A stretch of 64,000 bases of DNA from Alkalibacillus aidingensis (GTDB lineage: Bacteria; Bacillota; Bacilli; Bacillales; Alkalibacillaceae): positions 368,895-432,894 of the forward strand of contig NZ_JABXWU010000002.1 of NCBI RefSeq assembly GCF_014595945.1, in the 5' to 3' direction. The notes beneath the pieces are model-generated. The model was given only the letters and a program-made list of their open reading frames with translations, had not been told where the DNA came from and made no database searches. Positions 41,430 through 50,984 of this stretch are shown piece after piece. Positions within the stretch are counted from its first letter, which is position 1, and each line of letters starts with the position of its first letter. The position numbers and the translations under genes are program-made.

Positions 41430-41460
41430 AAAAAGAGCAACTTTGGTGAGTTGCTCTTTT
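41430..41460. terminator. Bidirectional terminator
   Basis: AAAAAGAGCAACT and AGTTGCTCTTTT form a strong stem with a 6-base loop, 125 bases after the MazF-like gene stop on the minus strand. Confidence 0.85.
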
Positions 41461-41584
41461 GGTTGATACGCCCTGCATCCAGCAAAGATTAGGGTATTTA
41501 TTATAGTACTATACTCTACATTGATATACCAATGATGAGGTGTCCATGGATTCACCTGCTTCATCGGAAAACAGGAAATCTTGC

Positions 41585-42271
41585 TTATAGCTCAAGCGTT
41601 CGTTCTATCCAAGAATTCACGGCTCCATAATAAAATGGATGGAAGGTACCAACTTTAGCTCCTTTATGTTTGAATCTTGATTTATCAAATGTTCGTAAAG
41701 CATACGGTATAGCATAGGTATCATACTCTAAACCTGTGATTTGTTTCGGTACAATTAACAATTCATCTGAATAATTTATACTATCAACTGGAGCTAAAGG
41801 AATGAACGTTATAACAGGGGCATGGTAGTTCCCTTTTTGGTTCGATATTATTAAACCATGTGTTCTCTTATTGAATAACACGATATCCCCTTGATTATAT
41901 TCCGTTTCATAATCATCTTTAGAAAATATAGCAAAAAACTGACTATGTAAAGCTTCGTCTAATCTATTCATATCTCTTCCTTGCAGTCTATTAATTTTTT
42001 TAATCATCTTATCTTCACTCAAAACAAATATTTGTTCAGCATGAATTTCGGAAGGTTCGTCCATAGGGGTTTCTTTAATCAGAGCTATGTATGGTTCTTT
42101 TGTATTCCTTTTTTCACTTTGCCTTGTAATAATAGCAACCACATAATATTTATCAACGATGACATGATTCGATATAATTACACAGGGTCTTATTCCTTGT
42201 TGCTCTGAGCCTATGGCATTGTCGGGTAGTTCTCCAAGTACGATATCTCCCTTTTGAAAAGTTTTCTTCAT
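41585..42271 (-). CDS. Double PemK/MazF-like domain protein
   Basis: 228 residues from ATG 42271 (AGAGGA 5 bases upstream; the frame extends upstream without support). Residues about 5-105 are a MazF/PemK domain with FQKGDIVLGELPDN and IRPCVIISN. Residues about 118-228 look like a second, diverged copy with YNQGDIVLFNK and HGLIISN. MazF proteins are mRNA-cutting toxins of type II toxin-antitoxin pairs. No antitoxin gene lies next to it, and the double build is unlike normal 110-residue MazF, so it may have another RNA- or DNA-related task. It belongs to the recombinase island. Confidence 0.78.
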   Translation of the reverse strand: MKKTFQKGDIVLGELPDNAIGSEQQGIRPCVIISNHVIVDKYYVVAIITRQSEKRNTKEPYIALIKETPMDEPSEIHAEQIFVLSEDKMIKKINRLQGRDMNRLDEALHSQFFAIFSKDDYETEYNQGDIVLFNKRTHGLIISNQKGNYHAPVITFIPLAPVDSINYSDELLIVPKQITGLEYDTYAIPYALRTFDKSRFKHKGAKVGTFHPFYYGAVNSWIERTLEL

Positions 42272-42425
42272 CCTATTCCTCTCTTTTCTTTTTTGTTCTG
42301 CTTTTCTCTTATGAACAAACTTTAAGCAAAATAGCTCAAATACCCATTTATTTTTCCATGGCTCCCTTAGCTTATTCTCTACCAAAGGGTATCAAAAAAT
42401 AGCTAATGCTAATGTGCAGAAGCAT

Positions 42426-42469
42426 TAAAAGAAACCCGAGAACGAAAGATTTCCTTACGTTCTCGGGTC
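42426..42469 (-). terminator. Terminator of the S-layer gene
   Basis: ACCCGAGAACG and CGTTCTCGGGT form an 11-bp perfect stem, followed on the minus strand by TTCTTTT, 44 bases after the stop. Confidence 0.9.
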
Positions 42470-42512
42470 TCTACTTACTCAATTCAGTTATACTTACAGA
42501 GTAATGTTTCGA

Positions 42513-45500
42513 TTACTCTTCATCAGAAACTACTACTGTCCAGTTTCCTTCAGAATCTACTTCATAAGTTACTGCTTCATCTAATTCATTTCCATAAACA
42601 TCTGTTACAGATGTAGTTACCTCAACAGTGTCTTCGTCAGATGCGTCAGTATCTAGGGATAATGTAACAGAATTATCATCTGAATCATAAGATGCTGAGC
42701 TAACAAAACCCCCAGAGAAGGAATAGTTACCAGAAGTTTCAGCTTCAGTTTCATCTAGTTCTTCATTAAAACTAATTACTACTTCAGAAGCATCCTCGCC
42801 TTCTTCTACGTTAGTAACTGCAGGACCTGTAAGGTCAAATGCTAACTCTTCATCGAAAGCTGATATAAAGTTAGGAGCAGCGCTATCTTCTGAGTCTGTT
42901 GCTCCGTCATTGATGTAACGTACAGTGGAAGCTGTTTCTACATCAATGTCTCCATCATAAGGGCTAACTAGTGTAACATCAATTGTAGTTGAAGGGGTAC
43001 CTTCAGCATCTCCATCTAATGTGTAATCCACATCTGGAACAAGTTCCTCGCCATCTTCATTAGTTAAAACTAAATCAGTAGCGGCAGTACTAGCATTGCT
43101 GAATTCAACTTCTTCTTCGAATTCTAACTGGATTGTTTCATTGTCCTCTTGTGTTACTCCATCTTCCACTAGTTCTGGGTTGATGGCATCCACAACAGTT
43201 TCATCATCTACTAGCACTTTTTCACCATAGGCGTTTTGAGACTCTACATCATCACTGTTGATAGTACTAACACTCAATTGATTGCCATCTCCATCTTCAG
43301 CACTGTGGTCAAGCTCATAACCTTCGGCTAAAGTGAAAGTAATTGTAGTTTGACCATCTTCATCTACGCGGTCAACACCAGCAAGCTCTACTTTTCCATC
43401 TGTATTTTCTATTTCGAAGTCATCTTCATCAAATGATGCTAAGATGTCATCAAAAGTCATCTCGATAGTGTCAACATCCGTTGCACGAACGTCTCCATCT
43501 AGTTCTACATTGTCGGCAGCATCAATATTAATGTCATCAGAGTAATTAACAGTAGTGTTACCAGCAGCATCAGCTACGCGACCAACTGTTAAGTCTTCAT
43601 CAGCAGCGAATTCTACACCAGACTCATCTACTTCATTTTTGATTTCAACGCCACTGTTGCCATCTACAGCATTAACAGAAACACCGCTTAGGCTGGATAA
43701 GTCATTTCCGCCATATTGGTACTTATCTAAATCTTCTACGGAATATGAACCACTTACTGACATCTCTTGGTCGAAGTCCACATATAATGTTTGAACATCT
43801 TCTTCAGCATCATATAAAGTGATGTCAAATTCATCGTGTTTAGGGCGAGTAGAATCTTCTACAAAGAAGTCGTATTCTGCAGAACTCATAGCGTTTCCGT
43901 ATACATCTTCTACATCTTCAACCACTAGAGTATGGTTGCCGTATACTGGAGAATCAAGTGTTAAAGTTACACCATCACTATCGTCATTTAGTACTGCACT
44001 AGTAACGGCATCTTCTACTTCATCACCGTCTTCATCTAATAAAGTATAGTTTGATTCCTCTTCAGCTGAATCAGATACTTCTTCATTAAAGGTAACTTCT
44101 ACAGTAGACTGACCTGTGCTTTCTACTTCAGAAAGTTCAGGAGCATCATTGTCGCTTTCAACTTCTACAGAAGCTGTTAGTTGTTGGGTGTTTTCATTAC
44201 CCCAGAGGTCTTGAACGGCTTCTCCTTGAACATATAGATATGCTGTTCCGTTAGGAAGAGCTTTATCTTCATCGAAAGAAACTTCGATTTCATTTCCACT
44301 TACTTCAACGCTTTTAGCAGGGTTGTTGGAATTTGTGTGGTAGAAATGTTCTTCAGAAATTGCATTGTTCTCTGTACCCGTTAATTCAATATCCTCATCA
44401 AATACAAGTGTTGCTTTGTATGGAGTAGCATTTTTAACGTTTACTAATTCAGGTGCTTCCTCATCCACTTCTACATCAAAATCTAATTCAGTAGAAACAA
44501 GGTTATAACCTGCATAATCTTCTAAATCATTAGAAACAGTGATTGTGTTTTCGCCTTCTTCAAGTTCACTATAGAACTCAACATTGGCAGAAGTTCCACC
44601 ATTTAATGGAGTAACGCTTCGAACAAATGTAGAACCATCATTTAATTCAAAGGCGTCTTCGATGTCTCCATCTTCAACTTCACCTGTATCTTCATCTAAT
44701 TCACCAAAGTCAATTGGTTCACTGAAGTTAACTTTGACAGTATGGCTGCCAACCACTTCTGCACTATTAGCTTCAGGGACTGTAGTATCGAAAAATTCAA
44801 CTTCTTCTACTACTTCTTCACCTGCAACAGCTTCATCAACTGTTACTGTAACGACATCTTGGTTATCCATATCGCTGTCTAAAGTAAGAGTGACTCTTGT
44901 ATCATCGGCTGCAGTAGAAGAACCTTCATCAACTTGAACTGAGAAATCAAGCTCTGTACCATTAGAGTTTTCTACTGTGTAGTTATCTTCCTCAACAGCC
45001 TCTTCTAAATCAACATCGCCTGAAAGGTCGATTTTGATTTGTTTAAGGTTATCGGCACTTACAGATTCAACTGCAACTTCTTCTACTTCCTCTTCTTCTT
45101 CTTCTTCACCAGTGTGAGTTTTGTATAAGAATGCTGCGAAGTCGCCACGGTTGATGTCGTCACCAACACCAAAGCTACCATCTGGGTAACCATCAGCATA
45201 GCCGTGTGCTACTAATGCGTTAACTTCTGCTGATAATACAGTGTCTTCTGCATCAGGAAGGTCCTGATCTTCAACGTCAGTGTCTAATTCGTACGCACGT
45301 ACGATTAGAGCCGCCATTTCTTCACGTGTTACTTCGTCATCTGTACCGAATTCTGTTTCTGATTTACCATCAGTAATATCTGCTTCGTAAAGAGCTGCAA
45401 CTGCTGCTGCAGAACTTTCTGCTAGATCTTCAAATGGTACTGCGTCAACATCTCCATCTTCAAGACCTAGTGCATTTTGAAGCATAATTGCCGCTTCTCC

Positions 45501-45725
45501 ACGCTTAATTGTCTGGTCCGGGCGGAATTCACCACCTGGGAAACCTGTAGTTACTTCCATTTCAAGAAGTGCATTGATCGCGTCAGCGTGTCTCGTGCTG
45601 TCATCAACGTCTGAAAAACCGTCAGTGTCAGCTGATACCGCTGCTGGAGCTACTGCAGAAGCAACTAAAGCTGCTGATGCAGAAGCCGCTACGAACTTAC
45701 GATAAGACTTTGGATTGTAAGCCAT
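42513..45725 (-). CDS. Probable major S-layer protein (SLH, 1070 residues)
   Basis: Signal peptide 1-32 (ASASAALVASAVAPAAVSA). Three SLH repeats (about 34-210) are followed by a Glu run and then about 850 residues of Ig-like beta domains with recurring TVEVTFNEEV and KVNFSEPIDF type strands. This is the layout of Bacillus surface-array proteins: SLH binds pyruvylated wall polymer and the Ig-like domains assemble the lattice. Asp and Glu are extremely frequent and Lys rare, typical of salt-adapted cells. GGGAGG lies before ATG 45725, and the leader is over 300 bases long. The terminator is strong. It is the best candidate for the main S-layer subunit. Confidence 0.9.
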   Translation of the reverse strand: MAYNPKSYRKFVAASASAALVASAVAPAAVSADTDGFSDVDDSTRHADAINALLEMEVTTGFPGGEFRPDQTIKRGEAAIMLQNALGLEDGDVDAVPFEDLAESSAAAVAALYEADITDGKSETEFGTDDEVTREEMAALIVRAYELDTDVEDQDLPDAEDTVLSAEVNALVAHGYADGYPDGSFGVGDDINRGDFAAFLYKTHTGEEEEEEEVEEVAVESVSADNLKQIKIDLSGDVDLEEAVEEDNYTVENSNGTELDFSVQVDEGSSTAADDTRVTLTLDSDMDNQDVVTVTVDEAVAGEEVVEEVEFFDTTVPEANSAEVVGSHTVKVNFSEPIDFGELDEDTGEVEDGDIEDAFELNDGSTFVRSVTPLNGGTSANVEFYSELEEGENTITVSNDLEDYAGYNLVSTELDFDVEVDEEAPELVNVKNATPYKATLVFDEDIELTGTENNAISEEHFYHTNSNNPAKSVEVSGNEIEVSFDEDKALPNGTAYLYVQGEAVQDLWGNENTQQLTASVEVESDNDAPELSEVESTGQSTVEVTFNEEVSDSAEEESNYTLLDEDGDEVEDAVTSAVLNDDSDGVTLTLDSPVYGNHTLVVEDVEDVYGNAMSSAEYDFFVEDSTRPKHDEFDITLYDAEEDVQTLYVDFDQEMSVSGSYSVEDLDKYQYGGNDLSSLSGVSVNAVDGNSGVEIKNEVDESGVEFAADEDLTVGRVADAAGNTTVNYSDDINIDAADNVELDGDVRATDVDTIEMTFDDILASFDEDDFEIENTDGKVELAGVDRVDEDGQTTITFTLAEGYELDHSAEDGDGNQLSVSTINSDDVESQNAYGEKVLVDDETVVDAINPELVEDGVTQEDNETIQLEFEEEVEFSNASTAATDLVLTNEDGEELVPDVDYTLDGDAEGTPSTTIDVTLVSPYDGDIDVETASTVRYINDGATDSEDSAAPNFISAFDEELAFDLTGPAVTNVEEGEDASEVVISFNEELDETEAETSGNYSFSGGFVSSASYDSDDNSVTLSLDTDASDEDTVEVTTSVTDVYGNELDEAVTYEVDSEGNWTVVVSDEE

Positions 45726-46069
45726 AATTATTTTTTCCTCCCTTTATGTACGTTTTGTACAATTTATTGATAGGTTAGTAGATTAGTAAACCTACTAACC
45801 TTAATCACAAATTAATAGTTTCAATGGTCCACCTTGTCATGAACCAAAGAAGTCGGTACTTCTTGCCATGATTATGTCATGGTTGTTACTGATTTCTATC
45901 AAAGATTGATAGATAATAATGGCAAGTAATTTTCTAACAATTCTATTTTTACATAGTTGAAACGCTAATGCAAGTGCGTTTCTGGTATTTGTTAGAATTT
46001 TGGTAATTAGAATAGCACGATTACAGATATATTACAACAGTATTTCAAGAAAAAGTAAGTATTTCTTGG
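45726..46069 (-). promoter_or_regulatory. Long leader/promoter region of the S-layer gene
   Basis: A perfect 7-bp hairpin AAGAAGT-ACCG-ACTTCTT lies at 45847-45864 in the leader. Further upstream TTGCAT with a 16-base spacer before TAAAAA (about 45949-45976, minus strand) and TTGAAA near 46045 are promoter candidates. Long leaders with hairpins that stabilise mRNA are usual for S-layer genes. Confidence 0.5.
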
Positions 46070-47455
46070 TTAGTTTGCTGTTTTTTGGTTATTCCTATTA
46101 ATAATATAGCTTAATAGTAGGGCAGATACAAGCCAAAAGATCACATTTATTTGTGGAATAAAGACTAAATTATTAGCTAAGTTTTGACCCATGAATGTTC
46201 CTGATCCGATGAACAGGCCGATGAGTAGGACTTGGCTTGTTAGATCTTGTCTGTTTCTCAGGTATAACTCACCGATATATAAGTAGTAATAAATATATAT
46301 CGCTAGGAATGCGATGATTCCGATTGTACCTGTCTCTGCCATGACTTTAATAAATGAGTTATGGACAGAGTACGTGTCATGCCCAACGTAAAGGTTAGGG
46401 TATCTGGTCACAATGTCTTTATAGTTGGTTGAATAGTTTCCAACTCCGACACCTAGGACCGGATTTTCTTGGTACATGGTTAAACCTGTCTTCCACAAGG
46501 TGGTTCTTGAAGCTACTGCTGCTGTTCCCATGCCTTCTGTGAATCGGTCTTCTTCTGTTTTCTCTTCTTCTTCAGGGTCTGCTACTCCTCCCCCTAAAGC
46601 TCCTTGCGTGACGGAGTCTGGAATGAACGATTGGATCACGAATACCGATGATCTTGTGCGTTCTTCCACGTCTGGTAGGTTATAGACAACTACCGTCAAT
46701 AATATTATCGGTATGAGTATATGAACTTTAATAGCTTTTTTGAAGAATTTCCTTGGTAAAAATAGGAATGCCATCAATATCGCTAAAACCATGATCACCC
46801 ATGCGGATCTTGTGTAGGTAAAGATCTGGTTGACCACTAACAAACTAAATAGCGCAAATAGTCCTAGCTGTAGTCGTTTGTCTTTAGCCCAAACGACGGA
46901 TAGTAGTAGGACAATTGGTAAGACAAAGTTGATTAAACCGGCCCAGTAGTTTGGGTTGTTCGTAAATGACTGTACGCGTCCGTGTGCATCAATGAGTGCG
47001 TATAGTCCTGCTTTGTTTAAGTTCCAGTCAAAGGCGAATTGTAGGACGCCATATGTCGTCATGATCGTCATCGCGATGAAGAATGTGATCGCAAACGTAA
47101 CGTATTCACGTTTCGTGAATGATACCGCTAGGACGATCAAGAATAAAAAGGCGTAAGATAAATATCTTGCCATTTCCATCGCGGCTGGCGTTAAGGCCTC
47201 TGCTTGCGTTAATGAAATGATTTGTACCAAGAAGTAAAGTCCAAATAAGATGGCGAACATCTTAATCGGTGCTTCTTTGTTGATGGTGATTTGTTTATTC
47301 TTGTAGTCCCATAAGAACGCAAGTACGAGTAATGGGATCAGTACCACTTCAGCTGATAGTGGGAGTGGTCCGAGATATACTTTTAGTGGGACTAATGGGA
47401 TGAGTAATAAATGCAACACTATAACATAATATGTGAAAGAATGTTTAAAATTCAT
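46070..47455 (-). CDS. O-antigen ligase-like (Wzy/WaaL family) membrane protein
   Basis: 461 residues with about twelve membrane segments. The family loop is present: VGNYSTNYKDIV followed by VHNSFIKVMAETGTIG near residue 360, where the His is functionally important. Such proteins polymerise or transfer glycan chains on the outer membrane-leaflet side. In Gram-positives they act in exopolysaccharide or wall-polymer assembly. It is the last gene of a four-gene minus-strand group (TagA-like, PIG-L, glycosyltransferase, ligase) with gaps of 45 bases or less. Confidence 0.87.
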   Translation of the reverse strand: MNFKHSFTYYVIVLHLLLIPLVPLKVYLGPLPLSAEVVLIPLLVLAFLWDYKNKQITINKEAPIKMFAILFGLYFLVQIISLTQAEALTPAAMEMARYLSYAFLFLIVLAVSFTKREYVTFAITFFIAMTIMTTYGVLQFAFDWNLNKAGLYALIDAHGRVQSFTNNPNYWAGLINFVLPIVLLLSVVWAKDKRLQLGLFALFSLLVVNQIFTYTRSAWVIMVLAILMAFLFLPRKFFKKAIKVHILIPIILLTVVVYNLPDVEERTRSSVFVIQSFIPDSVTQGALGGGVADPEEEEKTEEDRFTEGMGTAAVASRTTLWKTGLTMYQENPVLGVGVGNYSTNYKDIVTRYPNLYVGHDTYSVHNSFIKVMAETGTIGIIAFLAIYIYYYLYIGELYLRNRQDLTSQVLLIGLFIGSGTFMGQNLANNLVFIPQINVIFWLVSALLLSYIINRNNQKTAN

Positions 47456-47456
47456 G

Positions 47457-48566
47457 TTAAATCTCCTTTTTGATCTCTATATAGGTGTTTCTTGTCTGTT
47501 GACTGAGTCTTTCGACTGAGAAATTTTCTTTAGCGTAGGTGTATTGTTGTTCACCTATGTTGGTTAGAGTTCCTTCATTAAAATGTCTTAATGCTTCCTC
47601 TAATGCTTCGACAATTGATTCCACACTTTTCGGTTCGATTACCCAACCGTATTTTTCGACTAATTGCGGAATGCCTCCTACTCGAGTGGCTATTAGTGGT
47701 AGCTTTTCACGTGCTGCTTCTAATAATGCCAGTGGAAAACTCTCGCTATAGGACGTTAATATTCCAACGTTAGATAGACGATAAATGTCCCATACGTCGT
47801 CTCGGTAGCCTAAAAAATGAATATTTGGTTGGATGTTTTGGTCTTTCGCAAGCTCTTCTAACGCTTCTCTTTCCGTTCCATCACCGACGAGAACGAGGTC
47901 GATTCGTTGGTCAGGATGGTTGTCGATCACTTGGCGTATTGCCTGAATCAGTTCTTTGTGCCCCTTAATTGGGTGTAAGCGTGCGACCATGGTGATGACA
48001 AATGCGTCTTTGTCGATTGATAAGTCGTTTCGCGTTAGGGTCGATTCCCCTTGATTTTCGAATTTAATGCCATTTAGGATGGTCGTTATTTTCCGTTCGG
48101 GTACGCCTAAATGGACGAGGTTGTCTTTAAATGGTTCGCTGACCGCAAAGAAGTGGTCAATCTTTTGATAGGTCCAAAGGTTAAGTCTTGTGAAGATTTT
48201 CCCTTTTAGCCCTGTTTTCATAAAGTCATGGATCGGATCACTATGAACGGTGGTGATCCATTTAACGTTTAGTTTATTGATAATTGTCGCGACAAACCAG
48301 TTAGCACGAGCACCGTGGGTATGAATAATATCGACGTTTTCACTGATGGTGATTTCTTTCAGTCGTTTTCTCGCCTTTAGGTCGTAGCGACTCTTTTGAT
48401 TTAAATTAATGACAGAAATACCTGCTGCTTCGGCCTCTTGACTGAGCATGCCTTCTTGCATGACGACAAGGAGGATTTCTCTTTGGGTGAATTGTTGTAA
48501 CAGGCTGATGATATGATTTTTCGATCCACCTGTTTCACCACCTGAGATGACGTGCATCACTTTCAT
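47457..48566 (-). CDS. Glycosyltransferase family 4
   Basis: 369 residues of GT-B fold. The N-terminus MKVMHVISGGETGGSKNHI binds the acceptor, and the C-terminal SYSESFPLALLEAAREKLPL holds the nucleotide-sugar Glu-x7-Glu motif. It adds a sugar to a lipid-linked chain in the cytoplasm. It overlaps the PIG-L gene by 4 bases and stops 1 base before the ligase start. The sugar is not predictable. Confidence 0.9.
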   Translation of the reverse strand: MKVMHVISGGETGGSKNHIISLLQQFTQREILLVVMQEGMLSQEAEAAGISVINLNQKSRYDLKARKRLKEITISENVDIIHTHGARANWFVATIINKLNVKWITTVHSDPIHDFMKTGLKGKIFTRLNLWTYQKIDHFFAVSEPFKDNLVHLGVPERKITTILNGIKFENQGESTLTRNDLSIDKDAFVITMVARLHPIKGHKELIQAIRQVIDNHPDQRIDLVLVGDGTEREALEELAKDQNIQPNIHFLGYRDDVWDIYRLSNVGILTSYSESFPLALLEAAREKLPLIATRVGGIPQLVEKYGWVIEPKSVESIVEALEEALRHFNEGTLTNIGEQQYTYAKENFSVERLSQQTRNTYIEIKKEI

Positions 48567-49480
48567 TCGGTGTCACGCTCCTTCATGCCACCTAGGCTTT
48601 CTTGGAAGACTTGTTCTTTGAAGGCTAGGTTTTTCTTATGGGCGTAAAGTAGCGTCACTTCTTTGTTCATTTGCTTGAAGTGGTCTTGGTAATTGTATTG
48701 ACCTGACACTCGTTTAGTAGCGTCAATCCACTCTTCGGCCGTATACGTTCTGAATACTTCTACGTATTTGACGTTCGGATGTGACGTTAGTTGCACTTGA
48801 TACTCAGATATTTTCAATAATCCGTCAAAGTCGATGGCTTGTGATTGGAATATTTCTGTTGCGTTTGTTTTTAGGTCGAAATATTTCGTGATATCGACGA
48901 CAGTATTAATGAAGTTTTTCGGTATCGCTGTGTTAATTTCGTACGCACGTATTAATGGTGTTTCTTGATTTTGTTCCAGGTGCTTCTCCATTGTTGAAGC
49001 CAGGATGTCACCGGCTGCGATATGGTCCGGGTGACAGTCAACATGTGTCGTACAGTAGATGATATCTGGATTGATTTGTGTGATAAGATCATCTAGCTTA
49101 TTTTGTGTTACTTTATTGTTGGTGAGGTTGCCATCTGGTTCGTCTAAAAAGTGTAATTGATCAATGTTAAATAGTTGTTTGACTTGCTCGGCTTCTTGCT
49201 TTCTTTGGGCGATGAGCTTGTCTTTACTAGCATCACTGACACTCCCTGCTCCATCCGTCATGAAGCAGACGTGGATGGTTGCAGGGTTGACTTGGTCTTT
49301 ATATTTAGCAATCGTCCCACCTAGTCCAATCGTTTCGTCGTCGACATGGGGTGCTAGGATGAGGACGGTTTGTTCGTTTAATTCAGTTAACGGTAAGTCT
49401 GATTGATAATAATTGGTTAACACGGTTTTGGTGACCGGGCGAATGATTGGCTTCATCGCGCTTAACAATTGTCGTTTCAT
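48563..49480 (-). CDS. PIG-L/LmbE-family deacetylase
   Basis: 305 residues. LAPHVDDETIGLGG near residue 42 and CHPDHIAAGD near residue 148 carry the zinc ligands of the PIG-L family, which removes acetyl groups from N-acetylated sugars. In this operon it probably de-N-acetylates a sugar in the polymer or its lipid precursor. A C-terminal extension (about 60 residues) is not part of the usual domain. It overlaps the downstream glycosyltransferase by 4 bases. Confidence 0.9.
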   Translation of the reverse strand: MKRQLLSAMKPIIRPVTKTVLTNYYQSDLPLTELNEQTVLILAPHVDDETIGLGGTIAKYKDQVNPATIHVCFMTDGAGSVSDASKDKLIAQRKQEAEQVKQLFNIDQLHFLDEPDGNLTNNKVTQNKLDDLITQINPDIIYCTTHVDCHPDHIAAGDILASTMEKHLEQNQETPLIRAYEINTAIPKNFINTVVDITKYFDLKTNATEIFQSQAIDFDGLLKISEYQVQLTSHPNVKYVEVFRTYTAEEWIDATKRVSGQYNYQDHFKQMNKEVTLLYAHKKNLAFKEQVFQESLGGMKERDTE

Positions 49481-49525
49481 CGTAATCCCCCTGCATATTC
49501 CCCTGCATGCTTTAGTTATAGGGTG

Positions 49526-50248
49526 TTATTTCTCTTTCCTTTTAAACAAAATCGCTAGTAAAAATTTTGGTAATGCGAGCTGGCGTTTGATTCGCTTTGG
49601 ATCTGATACGAGTCGGTAAAGCCATTCGATTCCTAATTTTTGTGTGATCGCTGGTGCCCGTTTGACCTCACCTGCTAAGACATCGAAAGTTCCACCGACT
49701 CCTTGGATGACGTTTACGTTAAGCTCGTCCTTATGCTTACTAATCCACTCTTCTTGCTTAGGTGAGCCGAGTGCGACAAACAGCATGTGCGGCTTGGCTT
49801 CGTTAATGTCTTGGATCAGCTCTGATGAGTCGTCACGATAACCATTCGAATAGCCAGCAATTTTTAAGTCAGGGAAACGTTCTGTTAATTTCTTCTGCAT
49901 CTTCTGCCCGACTTCCTCTTTTGCCCCGTAAAAGTAAACGCGATAGCCTTGCTCGTTAGCTTTGGCCAGTAATTTTTCAGCTAAGTCAACGCCTGTGACA
50001 CGGGATGTGATGTTGCCTCGGTGTAGTTTGGATGCGAGAATGACACCGATCCCGTCCGGAATTTGAAAGGTTGCTTGGTTGAGTAGTTGTCTTAGATGAT
50101 GGTCGTTTTTCGCTTTCATAATTTTTTCCGGATTGACGGCGAAAATCGTTGCTTGATCTTTTTGGTCGATTTTTTGTTCGATTCCTTCTAAGATTTGTTC
50201 GTATGTGAATGGTGATACGTTAACACCTAGGTATGTTTCCTTTTGCAT
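49526..50248 (-). CDS. WecG/TagA/CpsF family glycosyltransferase (GT26)
   Basis: 240 residues, the family's length. Motifs include FAVNPEKIMKAKND, IPDGIGVILASKL and ALGSPKQEEWISKHK. Relatives are TagA, which adds N-acetylmannosamine to undecaprenyl-GlcNAc in teichoic acid synthesis, and WecG, which adds ManNAcA. Since a UDP-ManNAc dehydrogenase lies at 61132, transfer of ManNAc or ManNAcA is likely. It is first in its operon; TGAGG lies 9 bases before ATG 50248. Confidence 0.92.
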   Translation of the reverse strand: MQKETYLGVNVSPFTYEQILEGIEQKIDQKDQATIFAVNPEKIMKAKNDHHLRQLLNQATFQIPDGIGVILASKLHRGNITSRVTGVDLAEKLLAKANEQGYRVYFYGAKEEVGQKMQKKLTERFPDLKIAGYSNGYRDDSSELIQDINEAKPHMLFVALGSPKQEEWISKHKDELNVNVIQGVGGTFDVLAGEVKRAPAITQKLGIEWLYRLVSDPKRIKRQLALPKFLLAILFKRKEK

Positions 50249-50389
50249 AGATAAAACCTCATTTTGTTAGAATTATACAAGTATTAAGTATATCAAAAAG
50301 GGTGTTCAATGGAAATAGGGTGTAAATGGACGTAACATGAATGAAATATTTGTCGGACTATTACAATCTATTAATGTCCGTTGTTGTTA

Positions 50390-50520
50390 TGGTACTTCGC
50401 TTTCGGTGGACGCTTTCCGCGGGGCACGGCTTCAGCTAACTTGGGAAGAAAAGCGTTTCCCAAGTGGATCTTCACCTCGTGCTATTCCCGCTGGAGTCGC
50501 CACCTTCGCTTTTCACCATA
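50390..50520. repeat. Dispersed palindromic intergenic element, copy B
   Basis: Starts CTTTCGGTGGACGCTTTCC and ends CCCGCTGGAGTCGCCACC, the same ends as copy A at 9945. The middle contains a TTGGGAAG...CTTCCCAA-type inverted pair. It lies between the divergent tagA-like and csaB genes. Confidence 0.75.
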
Positions 50521-50714
50521 CAACAACTAAGAGCTATTCTTTAAATCATCAACACTAATCTTTAGAATAGCGATTTATTAAGAAATGGTAACACTTATTT
50601 ATTATCTTGTGGTTTGGTGCTAGTATTATGAGAGAGTATTGTCGAATTGTAACAAATTATGAAAGTAAGCTTTTAATGACTAACTTTATTTTATTGTGTG
50701 CGAATACTCGCTAC

Positions 50715-50825
50715 GGAAATATACTACGCTTTCCGTGGGCGGCTGGTGAGCCTCCTCGATCGTACCTCGCAGTGGGGTCTCACCTTTGCCTTTAATCCCA
50801 CAGGAGTCTTCGTATATTTCCTTCG
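50715..50825. repeat. Dispersed palindromic intergenic element, copy C (divergent)
   Basis: CGCTTTCCGTGGGCGGCTGG at the left and TCCCACAGGAGTCTTCG at the right match the ends of copies A and B more loosely. The outer bases GGAAATATAC and GTATATTTCC form a further inverted repeat, so the whole element can fold into one long hairpin. Confidence 0.65.
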
Positions 50826-50984
50826 CTAAATTGGTACATAATGCGTGTATAAATCAGGTACTTACATGTTCCAGACTGCGGTCGTGTAAACGTCGACATT
50901 AAACCATTCATTTCATCATCAGAATGCGTTAGTCTGGGACAATTGTACAAAACTCTCTATTAATAAGGATAAAGGGTGGTTGTG

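Noticed and set aside
41300..41460. Plus-strand peptide-like stretch KRRFKEDGKGYLWRIRF
   Set aside because: Looks protein-like for about 45 codons but has no start or ribosome site and ends in a terminator; perhaps a remnant, not strong enough to annotate.
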